Notes under the pieces: model-generated
The model's database searches: none
What the model saw: the letters and a program-made list of their open reading frames with translations, nothing else
Told to the model about the DNA's origin: nothing
Program-made: the position numbers and the translations under genes
Shown here: positions 7,609-16,460 of the stretch, in pieces
How the letters are laid out: each line of letters starts with the position of its first letter
Position numbering within the stretch: the first letter of the stretch is position 1
Origin: Haloarcula hispanica ATCC 33960
Lineage (GTDB): Archaea; Halobacteriota; Halobacteria; Halobacteriales; Haloarculaceae
DNA: 64,000 nt
Assembly: GCF_000223905.1 (NCBI RefSeq)
Contig: NC_015944.1
Span: 310,001 to 374,000 of the forward strand
Direction of reading: 5' to 3'

Positions 7609-8043
7609 TCACCCGACTCGGAATTCTCGTCCGTACCAGTCGTCGATTCGGAGTTCGTACGGCGTCGTCGTCGATGTGTCGTCCCAGCTGACTGGATTCG
7701 GGGCGAACTGTGTGTTGCTGGCCAGCGAGGCGAGGGCTGGCTCTACCTCGTCATATGTCGCCTCTACCAGCTCACCCGTAACCACGACGCTTCGCCACAC
7801 GGATTTGGGTTCTGTCTCTTCGTACACGGTGAACCCGACGGTGGCGTCAGCCGTCAGATAGCGGTGTTTCTGGCTCTCGTCGCTCTCTGAAAGGTGAAAC
7901 GCCAGGCTATCGGTCGCCGGGTCGTACCCGAAGGCGACCGGGACCGGATACGGAGCCGCCTCCATCGGGCTGGACAGTGCCAGCACGCCGATTCCGTTGT
8001 CAGTGAGGACGTCGACAACCGTTTCGTCACGTAATTCTCGCAT
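7609..8043 (-). CDS. Pyridoxamine 5'-phosphate oxidase-like FMN-binding protein
   Basis: This 144-residue split-barrel protein is of the PNPOx-like family common in haloarchaea, cytosolic and probably FMN- or F420-binding. Recognisable parts are an N-terminal helix, the VLALSSPMEAAPYPVPVAFG strand pair, DSLAFHLSESDESQKHRYL and the FTVYEETEPKSVWRSVVVTG strand pair. The catalytic role is not predictable from sequence. It is divergent from the hemerythrin fusion gene that begins about 100 bases away, so the two may share a control region. Confidence 0.82.
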   Translation of the reverse strand: MRELRDETVVDVLTDNGIGVLALSSPMEAAPYPVPVAFGYDPATDSLAFHLSESDESQKHRYLTADATVGFTVYEETEPKSVWRSVVVTGELVEATYDEVEPALASLASNTQFAPNPVSWDDTSTTTPYELRIDDWYGREFRVG

Positions 8044-8145
8044 CCCGACTGCGATGTTAACTGGAAACTACTTGGGATGCAGACCGCATTTTCACTCGAT
8101 GGGAACGTGAGAGTTACTTTTCAAATAATGGGTAACAGAACAGGT

Positions 8146-9981
8146 ATGGGCACAGACTCGACGGGGGAGTTTGCCGAGTGGGACGAAGAACGGTACAGCA
8201 CAAATATCGAACGGTTCGATGAGCAGCACAAGCGCCTGTTCGGGCTGCTGAACGACCTCCATACGGCGATGAACGAGGGCCACTCCGAGGAGGAAGTCGG
8301 TGACATCCTCCGGGAACTCGAACGCTACACGGAGTACCATTTCGGTGACGAAGAGGAGTTCATGCAGAACTGTGGCTACGCCATGGACTGCAGCGACTGT
8401 TTCTACAATCACCGCGAAATGCACGAGGAGTTCGCTGGAAAAGTACAAGAGCTCCGCGAGAAACACGAGAACGGGGAGTACGTCACGATGGAGGTCCTGA
8501 CAGTCGCCCGGGACTGGCTCGATGCGCATATCGCCGCCGGCGACGAGGACCAGAACTACGCTGACTACTTCCAGAGCGAAGTCAGCGACGACTACGAGTA
8601 CGAACCCGGACAGTTGTATCAGGACCGAACAGCGTCGGAGGACCCCGTGCCAGTTGACCGGCAGCCCGAAGACGCCGGCGTGCGCCTCGACAGCGACGTC
8701 TACGACGGTGGCTCGCTTTCGGTTCCGGAGGGGTCGGTCGCGGCCTGGTTCGAAGACATCGTTTCGGACCACGGGGACCGGACCGCGGCGCTCGTCCGGG
8801 ATGACGGCGAGTTCGTCGAGCGGAGTTTCGAGGAGATGGCCGAGCGGGCGAAGGCGGTCGCGGGCGGGCTCCTCTCGACGGAACTGCGTCCCGGGGATCG
8901 ACTGGCCATCAGAGCCCAGTCCCAGTACGAGTGGTCCGTGCTCGACCTGGCCTGTCATTTCGCCGGACTCGTCCCGGTCGCACTCTACCCGTCTGCGAGC
9001 AACGACCGAGCAGCCCAGATCATCGAGCGGACCGGCGCGACCGGACTCGTGGCAGCGGGAGACGAGGCCGGGGATCTCTCGATGGCCGTCGAAACCGTGC
9101 TCGACTTCGAGGCGCTACCGACTGCTGAGGCGAGAGTGCTCCCCGGCCTGCAGACTGACGGTGACGAGGTTGCGACAGTCGCGTTCGACGTGGCAGCCCC
9201 TGCGGAGAAGGCCGGCTGCGCGCTGACACACCGGAATCTACTGGCGGCAGCAGAGAGTCTCCGGGAGGGGCTTCCCACCGGCCCCGGCGCGACCGGGACG
9301 TGTTCGCTCCCGCTGGCACACATCTATCAACGTGTCGCGACGTACTACCTCTGGGCGACCGGGAGCGCCGTCGCCTACCTTGAGGCCGAGGAGTTCGTGG
9401 AACAGCTCGCGGCCGTCAAGCCCGACGTGCTCGTCGGGGTCCCGAAGATGTACCAGCAGCTCTACGGGACGATACAGGACCGTCTCGGCGACATGGGCTG
9501 GATGAAGCGGAAGGTCGGCGGTCGAGTGGCATCCTACGGGCAGGGTATCGTCGAGGGGCGGGGAACACCGCTGAAGTACAGGGCCGCCAAGCGACTCGTC
9601 TACAAGCCGTTGCGACGAGAGACAGGGTTATCAAACCTCACCTACGCCCTCTCCGGGACAGGCCGGCTGGACGATCATCTGCTGTACTTCTTCCGGGGGC
9701 TGGGCGTTCCGATATGCGAACTATACGGCTCCGTCGGAACAACCGGTGTCGGCGCGCTGAATCCGGCTGCGTCCTTCGTTGAGGAGTCAATCGGCGACCC
9801 AATGCCGGGCGTGGAAATCGCTGTCTCGGAAAGCAGGGAGATACTGGTCCGTGGCCCGACTGTCCTCGGTGGGTTCCTCGACGGCGACCAGACTGGCGCA
9901 CAGACGCTCCGGGACGACTGGTATCACACCGGCGAAGTCGGTGAGGTGGGGCCAGACGGGGAACTGTCGCTCGCCGAGTGA
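8146..9981 (+). CDS. Hemerythrin domain fused to a degenerate AMP-binding (acyl-CoA synthetase-like) domain
   Basis: The protein is 611 residues. Residues 1-140 form a bacteriohemerythrin domain with all seven iron-ligand positions: H28, H65 and E69 (HFGDEE), H89 and H93 (HREMH), H128 and D133 (HIAAGD). After a linker, residues 200-611 resemble a long-chain acyl-CoA synthetase. The phosphate-loop motif (normally TSGTTGxPKG before LTHRN) is replaced by VAFDVAAPAEKAGCALTHRN, the YGxTE motif is YGSVGTTG, and the YxTGD motif is YHTGEVG. The protein stops right after that point, so the C-terminal lid domain with the catalytic lysine is missing. Adenylation is therefore doubtful; an oxygen- or NO-sensing or binding role is possible. 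The ATG at 8146 is chosen because a TATA-like TTTTCAAATA lies about 25 bases upstream, fitting leaderless initiation; in-frame ATGs at 8077 and 8128 are less likely. Confidence 0.85.
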   Translation: MGTDSTGEFAEWDEERYSTNIERFDEQHKRLFGLLNDLHTAMNEGHSEEEVGDILRELERYTEYHFGDEEEFMQNCGYAMDCSDCFYNHREMHEEFAGKVQELREKHENGEYVTMEVLTVARDWLDAHIAAGDEDQNYADYFQSEVSDDYEYEPGQLYQDRTASEDPVPVDRQPEDAGVRLDSDVYDGGSLSVPEGSVAAWFEDIVSDHGDRTAALVRDDGEFVERSFEEMAERAKAVAGGLLSTELRPGDRLAIRAQSQYEWSVLDLACHFAGLVPVALYPSASNDRAAQIIERTGATGLVAAGDEAGDLSMAVETVLDFEALPTAEARVLPGLQTDGDEVATVAFDVAAPAEKAGCALTHRNLLAAAESLREGLPTGPGATGTCSLPLAHIYQRVATYYLWATGSAVAYLEAEEFVEQLAAVKPDVLVGVPKMYQQLYGTIQDRLGDMGWMKRKVGGRVASYGQGIVEGRGTPLKYRAAKRLVYKPLRRETGLSNLTYALSGTGRLDDHLLYFFRGLGVPICELYGSVGTTGVGALNPAASFVEESIGDPMPGVEIAVSESREILVRGPTVLGGFLDGDQTGAQTLRDDWYHTGEVGEVGPDGELSLAE

Positions 9982-10049
9982 GCATATCGGGTGAGCGGTG
10001 AACAGCCCTGTTTACCGTACAGTCGATCGAGGTCGTAGTTCGAGTCGGG

Positions 10050-10280
10050 TCAGACGAGCCGAGACCCGAGTGCGACGAGTGGCACGAGAACGACTAGGTA
10101 CGCGGCCGCCGAAATCGCCCAGTCGCGTCGGATAGCCGCTATTCGAGCCGACGGCAGTCGGGACCGCGGGAGCACGACGAAAACGAAGAAGCCGACCATC
10201 AGGATATAGAGGACAGCAGCGGCGACCACTGTTGCCAGTATCGACTGCCCGCCCACGAGCCCTTCGCTGGTGAGAAGCAT
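10050..10280 (-). CDS. Small two-helix membrane protein
   Basis: This 76-residue hydrophobic protein has two predicted membrane helices (ILATVVAAAVLYILMVGFFV and ISAAAYLVVLVPLVALGSRL) separated by a basic loop. The frame stays open and hydrophobic upstream of the ATG at 10280 for about a further 12 residues, but no ATG or GTG start lies there, so the true start could be a rare codon. It diverges from the zinc-ribbon gene at 10373. No family recognised. Confidence 0.6.
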   Translation of the reverse strand: MLLTSEGLVGGQSILATVVAAAVLYILMVGFFVFVVLPRSRLPSARIAAIRRDWAISAAAYLVVLVPLVALGSRLV

Positions 10281-10372
10281 CCAGACGAACAGCGGACCAG
10301 TCAGCCAGCCAGCGATGTGATACCGATTTGTTGGGTGCGAAAGCCTGTGAGGCCGTACGCCGTAGTGACGCT

Positions 10373-11143
10373 ATGCGCACACAGGACGCGGGACACCGAG
10401 CGGCAGCAGTCGCCGCCATCGCTGACCGGGATTACCGTCGCGCTGGTGACGAGTACACGCGGGCCGGGTGGCGTGTTCTTTCGGACCCGCGGGAAGGCAT
10501 CGAGCCGTTCAGTGCCGACGAGAAGGGATGGGTCGGTGACGGTCTCCAGTACCTCGCGACGAGCGCGGTCTGCTACCGCGTCGCCGGAGCGGACACGCGC
10601 GCCACCCGCCGCGGCGTTGAGGGAGTCGCCGTGGTCAAGGAATTGACCAACGGGCTCGAACACCCCGTTCAGCACGCCTGCCTCAAGGAGTTCGTCGGAG
10701 ACTTCCGAACAGTCGCAGGACTCGACGATGTCGAGGCGGCGTACCGCGAAGCTGAATCGGCCTACAAGGACGCTGGCAGTGCTGTCGACAACCCGCAAGC
10801 GTGGGGGACGACGCCGCTGTTCGAGGCCGCTGCGACCCTCATCCAGCAAGTCGCTCGTGGCCCTGCCAACGGCGAAATCGCTCTTCCCTGGGAAGACCTC
10901 CACGGCACGGACCCGGACGAGCCCGGCAGGTTCCTCGCACAGCGGGCCGTCGTCAAACGGCAACGGTTCCCCAGCCTCGTCCAGCAAGTGATTACCGACG
11001 GATTCCTTGCCGCCCCTCGCGGGACGACAGAGTACGACACTGACCACCACCGCTGCCCGCACTGTGGCTCGACAGATGTGAACTGGGTCGCAGAGAGTGT
11101 CGTCTGTCTACGGTGTTCCCGTCCGACGGCCGAGACAAACTAA
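10373..11143 (+). CDS. Haloarchaeal protein with TPR-like helices and C-terminal zinc ribbon
   Basis: The 256 residues open with repeated helical segments (AAAVAAIADRDYRRAGDEYT, then QYLATSAVCYRVAG and AYREAESAYKDAGSAV) that resemble TPR-type packing. The protein ends with a zinc ribbon (CPHCG about 15 residues before CLRC). The mix suggests a protein- or nucleic-acid-binding adaptor, but no function is known to me. The ATG at 10373 (MRTQDAGHR) is preferred over a GTG at 10328. It is monocistronic. Confidence 0.7.
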   Translation: MRTQDAGHRAAAVAAIADRDYRRAGDEYTRAGWRVLSDPREGIEPFSADEKGWVGDGLQYLATSAVCYRVAGADTRATRRGVEGVAVVKELTNGLEHPVQHACLKEFVGDFRTVAGLDDVEAAYREAESAYKDAGSAVDNPQAWGTTPLFEAAATLIQQVARGPANGEIALPWEDLHGTDPDEPGRFLAQRAVVKRQRFPSLVQQVITDGFLAAPRGTTEYDTDHHRCPHCGSTDVNWVAESVVCLRCSRPTAETN

Positions 11144-11357
11144 TACACAGCATCTGTTTCCAGAATAGGTCAAAATGTCGGTATTGTGTATCCGTATTTC
11201 GACTTTTCAATATTAAAAGTGTCCTATAAAAAGCCATCTGAAGTCTGCGTTATCCGATTTGACAGCAGCACCTCTATTACAGGCAGATCCGGAGTTACTC
11301 AGTCCAGTAAGAATAGAGGATTAGAGAGAAGAGGTCCAGACAGGCTGAGCCAACTGG

Positions 11358-12206
11358 TCACGTTGTCGGTTCGGTCGACTCGGGCAGTGACGCCGAGTCG
11401 GTGCGTGCTTCGAGCAGTAGTCGCCGATTAACGATGTGATCGACGACAGCAGTGCTGTCGAGAATTTCCGTCTCACCGTCGTGGGTATCCGGGTCGCCGG
11501 CGTACCGCCGTATCTTGAACGAGTCCATCGCGTTCCGGTTCTCCGAGACTGGTTCGATAACTTCGAGGTACTCGTCGGTGGTGGTGTTACGATAGGTCTC
11601 TCCCGTGGCAAAACCGACAACAGGGACATCCACAGGCCACTCCCACGAGAACTGCCGGAGATACTGGTCGAACTGCCAGACGAGGTGCGCCGGGTCGAGA
11701 TCGTCGTCGAGCGCTCCCACGGCGGCCGAGTCGAGTGTCCGGTCCCAGTAGTCGACGACGCAGTCCTTGAGATCGTCTTGCAGACAGTCCTCGACCAGCT
11801 TCTGCTCGATGGGATAGCCGATTTCGATGGCAACGATGGCGTGTCGGTCGAGATGGGTGAGACAGCGCTGGCATTCGATCTCGAACACGGACAGGCCGAG
11901 TGGGTTATCCGCAGTCAAGTGCGCCAGTTCGTTCCCGCAACTGGGACACCAGAGAAACAACACCCCGTTGTCTGCACCGGACAACTCGCCGAGCACAGTC
12001 AGGTCATCAAACGCGGTGTCGGGATCGTTCGTCAGGGAGTCGGACTCCGACTCCGGAACGGCCTCTGCGGCATCGTCCGCGTATTTGGCCAGCTTTCGGT
12101 CTTTCAGCAGCGACTTGATAACCGAATCGTGCGAGGAGTGAGACTCCGTATCACGTATCTTCTCTATCTGTTCTTTCGTCCAATCTCGTACGCGTATAGT
12201 TGCCAT
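11358..12206 (-). CDS. Haloarchaeal zinc-ribbon protein with RHH-like N terminus (paralog of 44909-45733)
   Basis: This 282-residue acidic protein begins MATIRVRDWTKEQIEKI and continues HSSHDSVIKSLLKDRKLAKY, a ribbon-helix-helix-like DNA-binding pattern. A zinc ribbon follows (CPSCG around residue 90, CQRC about 25 residues later), and then a long domain with a conserved DYWDRTLDSAA, FDQYLRQFSWEWPVDVP and ENRNAMDSFKIRRYA. The last three blocks recur nearly unchanged in the protein at 44909-45733, so the two genes are paralogs about 33 kb apart. Function is unknown; a transcription-associated role is inference from the N terminus. Confidence 0.72.
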   Translation of the reverse strand: MATIRVRDWTKEQIEKIRDTESHSSHDSVIKSLLKDRKLAKYADDAAEAVPESESDSLTNDPDTAFDDLTVLGELSGADNGVLFLWCPSCGNELAHLTADNPLGLSVFEIECQRCLTHLDRHAIVAIEIGYPIEQKLVEDCLQDDLKDCVVDYWDRTLDSAAVGALDDDLDPAHLVWQFDQYLRQFSWEWPVDVPVVGFATGETYRNTTTDEYLEVIEPVSENRNAMDSFKIRRYAGDPDTHDGETEILDSTAVVDHIVNRRLLLEARTDSASLPESTEPTT

Positions 12207-12293
12207 TTATCACACATTCAAACCGGGCTACAAAAACATTTTCCTTTTATAATGAAGGTTAATCTTCGCGCACAACCACCACGTAGAGATCAG

Positions 12294-13220
12294 TTACCGA
12301 CTGGCAGCAGTGATACGCCGCTTGATTTCGGCGTTCGAGACACGTATCTGGGTAGCTGCCAGCCGATGGGTGACGAGGTCGAGGAGGTCCAGTTCCGACA
12401 ATAATCTCCGGGCGTGTGTCTGGCTCAAATCGAGACGCTGGGTCACCTCGTCCAGTGAGGTGGACTGGGTAACAGTCTGTGCGAGGTCGGCCACAGTCAC
12501 GTCCTGAGAGATACCGATTCCATCCGCGACGAGATTGTCGTCGCTGTCCTGTGAGTCCGCCTCAGCGAGCAGGTCGGCGACAGATCTGGCCCCCAGTCCG
12601 TCCGGTTCTTCGGGTTGGCTGTTGTCGGCCACCCTGTCCTCAGAAGGGTCCGACTCGACCGGGGAGCTGGCGTCGGTGTCGGTATCCGAATCTGTCTGCA
12701 TGTCCGCAAGGCTGAGTCCGCCTGCCTGTGGCGTCGTGTCGGTCGGGTCGTGGATATCATACTCCACCATATATCGGCGCACAGTTTCGGAAGTCACGTC
12801 GGCGTCAAGCGCTTCGGTCATCTCCGGGAACGTATCGCAGGCCTCGTAAGCCGCCTGAAGTGCCTCGGGGTCCTTGTATGCTGGCACGGAATCCGACTGC
12901 GAGAGGGTCTCTGCCAGTTCATTGGACGTGCCCCCTTGATCGTCTGATGGTACTGGTATGTCAGTTCCGACAGGGACGGTAACCGTCACGTCAATCTCAA
13001 CCCGCTTATCGGTCAAATCGAAGCCCTCAGCCTCGACAGATACGTCGTCGTGTATCGAAACACCACCGAATACCGGCGTCGCGAGTGTCAGGTCAGCACT
13101 GATTTCGTCGTTATCCGCTGTCGTCTGGCCCCTGACTGAGACCGATTTGACCTCAGTATCAGACGAATCTAGGCATTCGAGTACCTGCGTGAAAGTCTCA
13201 AAGGCGTCACTAACTACCAT
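12294..13220 (-). CDS. Haloarchaeal winged-helix-like regulator (uncharacterised)
   Basis: This 308-residue protein has an N-terminal beta-rich region with a Tyr-poor VSVRGQTTADNDEISADLTL stretch. A middle HTH-like segment follows (EACDTFPEMTEALDADVTSE then TVRRYMVEYDIH), then an Asp/Ser-rich acidic linker and a second HTH near the C terminus (VTQSTSLDEVTQRLDLSQTH then ARRLLSELDLLDLV). The paired HTH units point to DNA binding. Its promoter region (13221-13514) carries two palindromes and one exact CCGTGTGT site, so it could control, or respond with, the neighbouring catabolic genes. No characterised homolog recognised. Confidence 0.68.
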   Translation of the reverse strand: MVVSDAFETFTQVLECLDSSDTEVKSVSVRGQTTADNDEISADLTLATPVFGGVSIHDDVSVEAEGFDLTDKRVEIDVTVTVPVGTDIPVPSDDQGGTSNELAETLSQSDSVPAYKDPEALQAAYEACDTFPEMTEALDADVTSETVRRYMVEYDIHDPTDTTPQAGGLSLADMQTDSDTDTDASSPVESDPSEDRVADNSQPEEPDGLGARSVADLLAEADSQDSDDNLVADGIGISQDVTVADLAQTVTQSTSLDEVTQRLDLSQTHARRLLSELDLLDLVTHRLAATQIRVSNAEIKRRITAASR

Positions 13221-13328
13221 GTGACATTCACGCTCACAGACCCACTATTACATACGGGAACCGGAAAAAATTGCGATGGCACACGAAATAGACAGATTCG
13301 GCCCATCAACGATGCTACAGTCAAAATA

Positions 13329-13336
13329 CCGTGTGT
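13329..13336. promoter_or_regulatory. CCGTGTGT site upstream of the winged-helix gene
   Basis: An exact copy on the plus strand, 108 bases before the start at 13220, followed by TGTGCACA-like symmetry a few bases on (ATGTGCACAT at 13342-13351). Confidence 0.35.
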
Positions 13337-13382
13337 ACAGAATGTGCACATCTACGGTGAAATCGAGATATCGTCCGTTTTT

Positions 13383-13400
13383 TACACCCTGAGAGTGTTA
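13383..13400. promoter_or_regulatory. Palindrome TACACCCTGAGAGTGTTA
   Basis: The arms ACAC and GTGT flank an asymmetric CCTGAGA centre. The same layout recurs at 13450-13474 and at 48399-48416. It lies 163 bases before the regulator start. Probably a protein-binding site; the binder is unknown. Confidence 0.4.
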
Positions 13401-13449
13401 TTCTTTCGTGCCCGAAAAGGTGGCTCTCCGCAATTCGCAGAAGAAGTGG

Positions 13450-13474
13450 ATATATACCCTTAGAGTGTATATAT
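13450..13474. promoter_or_regulatory. AT-rich palindrome with CCCTTAGAG centre
   Basis: The arms ATATATAC and GTGTATATAT flank CCTTAGA. It is centred about 70 bases from the similar palindrome at 13383, an approximately integral number of helical turns. Confidence 0.4.
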
Positions 13475-13514
13475 TTGCGGCAGTCGAACAGGTGTCATTC
13501 ACAGCCGGTAACTC

Positions 13515-14813
13515 CTACAACCGTTCCCAGAGTTCTGCACTCGCATCGCCGACGGCGGTCATGTCCGAATCATCGACTCCAGTGACGCCGGATTGCTGGT
13601 CGTACACAGTCTCCCCATCGATAATCGTCCGGGTAACGTCCGCACGGCTTGCAGCGCTGACGACGTAGTAGGGTGCACTCCCGTCTAACACCGGGTTCGG
13701 CCCCAGGTCAAGTGTCACGAAATCACCACGCTTGCCGACCTCGATACTACCGACAGCGTCGTCCATCCCCAGCACTGCCGCGCTGCCGATTGTCGCCCAT
13801 TCGAGGGCAGTCGCCATGTCGAAGCCGCTCGGGTTGCGCTGCTTGAGTTTGTGGATACCGACGGCCGAACGCATGGTCTCGAACATATCCGGGTCCCACC
13901 CGTCGTCACCGAGTCCGATTGTCATCTCGTTGGCTTGCATCGTTTCGACGTCAGCGATACCGACGGCGTTGTTGATGTTGGAATATGGGTTGTGTGCGAC
14001 GTTGACGTCGTTTTCGGCGAGGATTTCGATTTCGGACTCGGTGGAATGGACGCAGTGGGCGGCGATGACTTCGGCGTCGAAAAAGCCCATGTCTTCGAGC
14101 GCTGGCACCGGTCGTTTCCCGTAGTCGGCGATGGATTCGTGAACGTCGACCAGCCCCTCTTCGAGGTGTATCTGGATCGGGCGGTCGTGGTCGGTAGCCC
14201 GGTCGACACACTCCTCGACGATGTCCTCGGTGTTGGTAAACAGCGTGTGGAGGCAGTAGTGACCGGAGACGGTGTCGTACCGCTCCTCGGTTTCGTCGAT
14301 GAATCGCTGATTCTCCGCGATGCCGTCTCTGGCCTGGGACTCGGAGTTTCGGGCCGTCGTCTCGAAGGCGATCATCCCGCGGATCGGCGTCTGTGCGACG
14401 CCCGCTGCGACGGCGTCGAGGCCGCCCGGCAGTGTGTTCGGCCCGGAGTAGTTGTCACAGAAGGTTGTGACGCCGCTCTGAAGCATCTCGGCACAGGACC
14501 CCAGTGCGGACAGGCGAGCGTCACGCTCGGTAAACGCCTCGTCGACGTTCCACCAGATATCGACGAGCGCTTCGTAGAAACTCTCTGGTGAGGCAGCGAG
14601 CGGCGCACCGCGAATCGGGAGCGCGTACATGTGAGTGTGGCAGTTCACCAGTCCCGGGATGACGACCTCGTCAGTGGCGTCGATCACGTCAGCACCGGAC
14701 GCGTAGCCGTCCTCGATAGCGACGATCTCACCGTCCTCGACAACGACGTGTACCTCCGACCGGACCGTGCGCCCACCGTCCATCGTGATGAGCGTCCCTG
14801 CGTTCAGTATCAC
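13515..14813 (-). CDS. SsnA/guanine-deaminase-like metal-dependent aminohydrolase
   Basis: This 432-residue amidohydrolase-superfamily enzyme hydrolyses an amino group on a purine-like ring. Metal-site motifs are present: VNCHTHMY (first HxH), IQIHLEEG, AAHCVHSTESE and LGDDGWDPDMFE with the catalytic Asp. The N-terminal LITMDGGRTVRSEVHVVVEDG and C-terminal VGKRGDFVTLDL form the usual beta-sandwich. It is most similar in layout to E. coli SsnA, which accompanies selenium-dependent molybdenum hydroxylases. Guanine, melamine-type or other aminopurines are possible substrates. It is divergent from the cyclic amidohydrolase gene with 143 bases between them. Confidence 0.82.
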   Translation of the reverse strand: MILNAGTLITMDGGRTVRSEVHVVVEDGEIVAIEDGYASGADVIDATDEVVIPGLVNCHTHMYALPIRGAPLAASPESFYEALVDIWWNVDEAFTERDARLSALGSCAEMLQSGVTTFCDNYSGPNTLPGGLDAVAAGVAQTPIRGMIAFETTARNSESQARDGIAENQRFIDETEERYDTVSGHYCLHTLFTNTEDIVEECVDRATDHDRPIQIHLEEGLVDVHESIADYGKRPVPALEDMGFFDAEVIAAHCVHSTESEIEILAENDVNVAHNPYSNINNAVGIADVETMQANEMTIGLGDDGWDPDMFETMRSAVGIHKLKQRNPSGFDMATALEWATIGSAAVLGMDDAVGSIEVGKRGDFVTLDLGPNPVLDGSAPYYVVSAASRADVTRTIIDGETVYDQQSGVTGVDDSDMTAVGDASAELWERL

Positions 14814-14887
14814 AGGTTGGGCGATACCGGCAACCGACTAAAAGCTACTCCGCCCCAGAACGGCCTTAGCGGCCATTCTCTCACAAG

Positions 14888-14895
14888 CCGTGTGT
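14888..14895. promoter_or_regulatory. CCGTGTGT site between the two divergent amidohydrolase genes
   Basis: An exact plus-strand copy, 61 bases before the start at 14957 and 74 bases before the start at 14813, so one site could serve both. A CACACAC run follows at 14914. Confidence 0.5.
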
Positions 14896-14956
14896 GGGCC
14901 GGATGTGGCGTCTCACACACTAACTGTTTTCGTCGTTCGCCCTTGCCCGTACTGGC

Positions 14957-16300
14957 ATGACAGATATTCACATCAAAGACGCACAGGTGGTGACGGCGTC
15001 GGGCATCCAGCACGGTGAGATTGCGATTTCCGACGGAACGATAGACGCCGCTGGTCCGGCGTCGTCGGTCCCGACTCCCAGTGACCCGGATACCGTCATC
15101 GACGCGGACGGCATGGTCGCGCTCCCGGGCGCTATCGACGTGCACACCCACATGCACGACGACGAACTGTTTCCGGATGGAATCGACTTCGCGTCTCAGA
15201 CTGCGAGTGCGGTCGCCGGCGGAGTGACGACGGTCATCGAGTTGCCGACGCAGACACCCGTCACGACTCCCGAAGCAATGCAGGAGAAAGCAGCGGCGTG
15301 CTCGGCGCTCGCACACGTCGATTTCGGCCTTGTCGCGGGCAATGTTCAGGACCCCGATATCGACGTGGCCGGCATCGTGGACGCCGGAACGGCGGATTTC
15401 AAGACGTTCACCGCCGACCCGTATCTGGCGAGCGACGCGTCCATCGCCCGGCTCATGCGGCGCGTCGGCGATGCCGGGGGAACAGTTCGCGTCCACTGTG
15501 AGACGCAGGGACTGCTCGACGACGCGCGGTCGGCTATCGACGGCGACGAGCCCGAGGTGTACATGGACTCACGGCCGCTCGAAGCCGAGCTAGACGCGAT
15601 TTCTCGGGCGGGCTACTTCGCGGAGTACGCCGATTGTCCACTGCACGTCGTCCACATCTCCAGCGGGAGCGGCGCGCGGGAGGGCGACCGCTTCAAATCG
15701 CGAGCGAACGTTCCGGTCACGCTCGAAACCTGTCCGCAGTATCTCGCCTTCTCGAAGGGAGACGTTGCTGAACACGGGCCGTTCCTGAAAGTCAACCCTA
15801 GCCTCAAATCCGACGCCGAGCGGGAGCGGCTCTGGGATGCGGTTCAGGACGGGACGATCGACCTCATCGGCACGGACCACTTCCCGACGTACCGCGAAAC
15901 TCGGGATGTCGGCTGGGATGACATCTGGGAGCCATACGCCGGCCTCCCGGGCGTCGAGACGATGGTCGAGTTCCTCGTCAGCGAGGGCGTCCACGAGGAT
16001 CGGATTTCGTGGCCGCGACTACGTGAACTCGTGTGTGCGGCACCGGCCCAGAACGCTGGCATCTATCCCAAGAAAGGCTCACTGCAAGTCGGAACGGACG
16101 CGGACGTGATGCTCGTCCGGACCGAGGAGTACGAGGTCACCGCCGACGGCCTCACGTTCGTCGGTGGCTGGACGCCGTACGAGGGACAGCAGTGGAGCGC
16201 GCGCGTAGATACGGTCGTCGCCGGCGGTGAGGTCGTCGCGAAGGACCACGAAGTCCAGTCAACGGCGGGCCGTGGCCAGTTCTTGGACCGCCCGCTGTAG
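14957..16300 (+). CDS. Cyclic amidohydrolase (dihydroorotase/allantoinase/hydantoinase family)
   Basis: This 447-residue TIM-barrel hydrolase opens cyclic amide rings such as allantoin, hydantoin or dihydropyrimidines. Seen: the metal motif IDVHTHMHDDE, the carbamylated-lysine strand in TADFKTFTADPY, a histidine in VRVHCETQGLL, another in LHVVHISSGSGARE, and the catalytic Asp in LIGTDHFPTY. The C-terminal KKGSLQVGTDADVMLV is typical of the AllB/HyuA group. In E. coli the equivalent gene (hyuA) lies in the same type of cluster. It probably acts on a ring-cleavage product of purine hydroxylation; the exact substrate is unknown. The ATG at 14957 is used. Confidence 0.85.
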   Translation: MTDIHIKDAQVVTASGIQHGEIAISDGTIDAAGPASSVPTPSDPDTVIDADGMVALPGAIDVHTHMHDDELFPDGIDFASQTASAVAGGVTTVIELPTQTPVTTPEAMQEKAAACSALAHVDFGLVAGNVQDPDIDVAGIVDAGTADFKTFTADPYLASDASIARLMRRVGDAGGTVRVHCETQGLLDDARSAIDGDEPEVYMDSRPLEAELDAISRAGYFAEYADCPLHVVHISSGSGAREGDRFKSRANVPVTLETCPQYLAFSKGDVAEHGPFLKVNPSLKSDAERERLWDAVQDGTIDLIGTDHFPTYRETRDVGWDDIWEPYAGLPGVETMVEFLVSEGVHEDRISWPRLRELVCAAPAQNAGIYPKKGSLQVGTDADVMLVRTEEYEVTADGLTFVGGWTPYEGQQWSARVDTVVAGGEVVAKDHEVQSTAGRGQFLDRPL

Positions 16301-16360
16301 CGGTTTTGGTCTCCATTGACCTGATATATGGTTCACAAATGGATGTGTGGCGTGTGCTGG

Positions 16361-16368
16361 CCGTGTGT
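16361..16368. promoter_or_regulatory. CCGTGTGT site upstream of the threonine-synthase-like gene
   Basis: An exact plus-strand copy 92 bases before the start at 16461, embedded in several TGTG/CACA repeats (GTGTGGCGTGTG just before, ATGTGTCA just after). Confidence 0.5.
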
Positions 16369-16460
16369 GAACATGTGTCAGCCACGACAGAGGAGGTTCA
16401 CCTCACAATCGAGCTAAAGCCGCAGTACGGTTTTATACCCAGTTGTACTCAGGGAGTAGT

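Larger units (their letters stand above)
13221..13514. other. Intergenic region upstream of the winged-helix gene
   Basis: No gene is visible in these 294 bases. It lies between the start of the minus-strand regulator gene and the 3' end of the SsnA-like gene, so it is that regulator's upstream region. It holds a CCGTGTGT site and two ACACCCTnAGnGTGT-like palindromes, each listed separately. Confidence 0.6.

Noticed and set aside
8092-8958. Long minus-strand frame opposite the hemerythrin domain
   Set aside because: An antisense shadow; the plus-strand frame has clear hemerythrin ligands.
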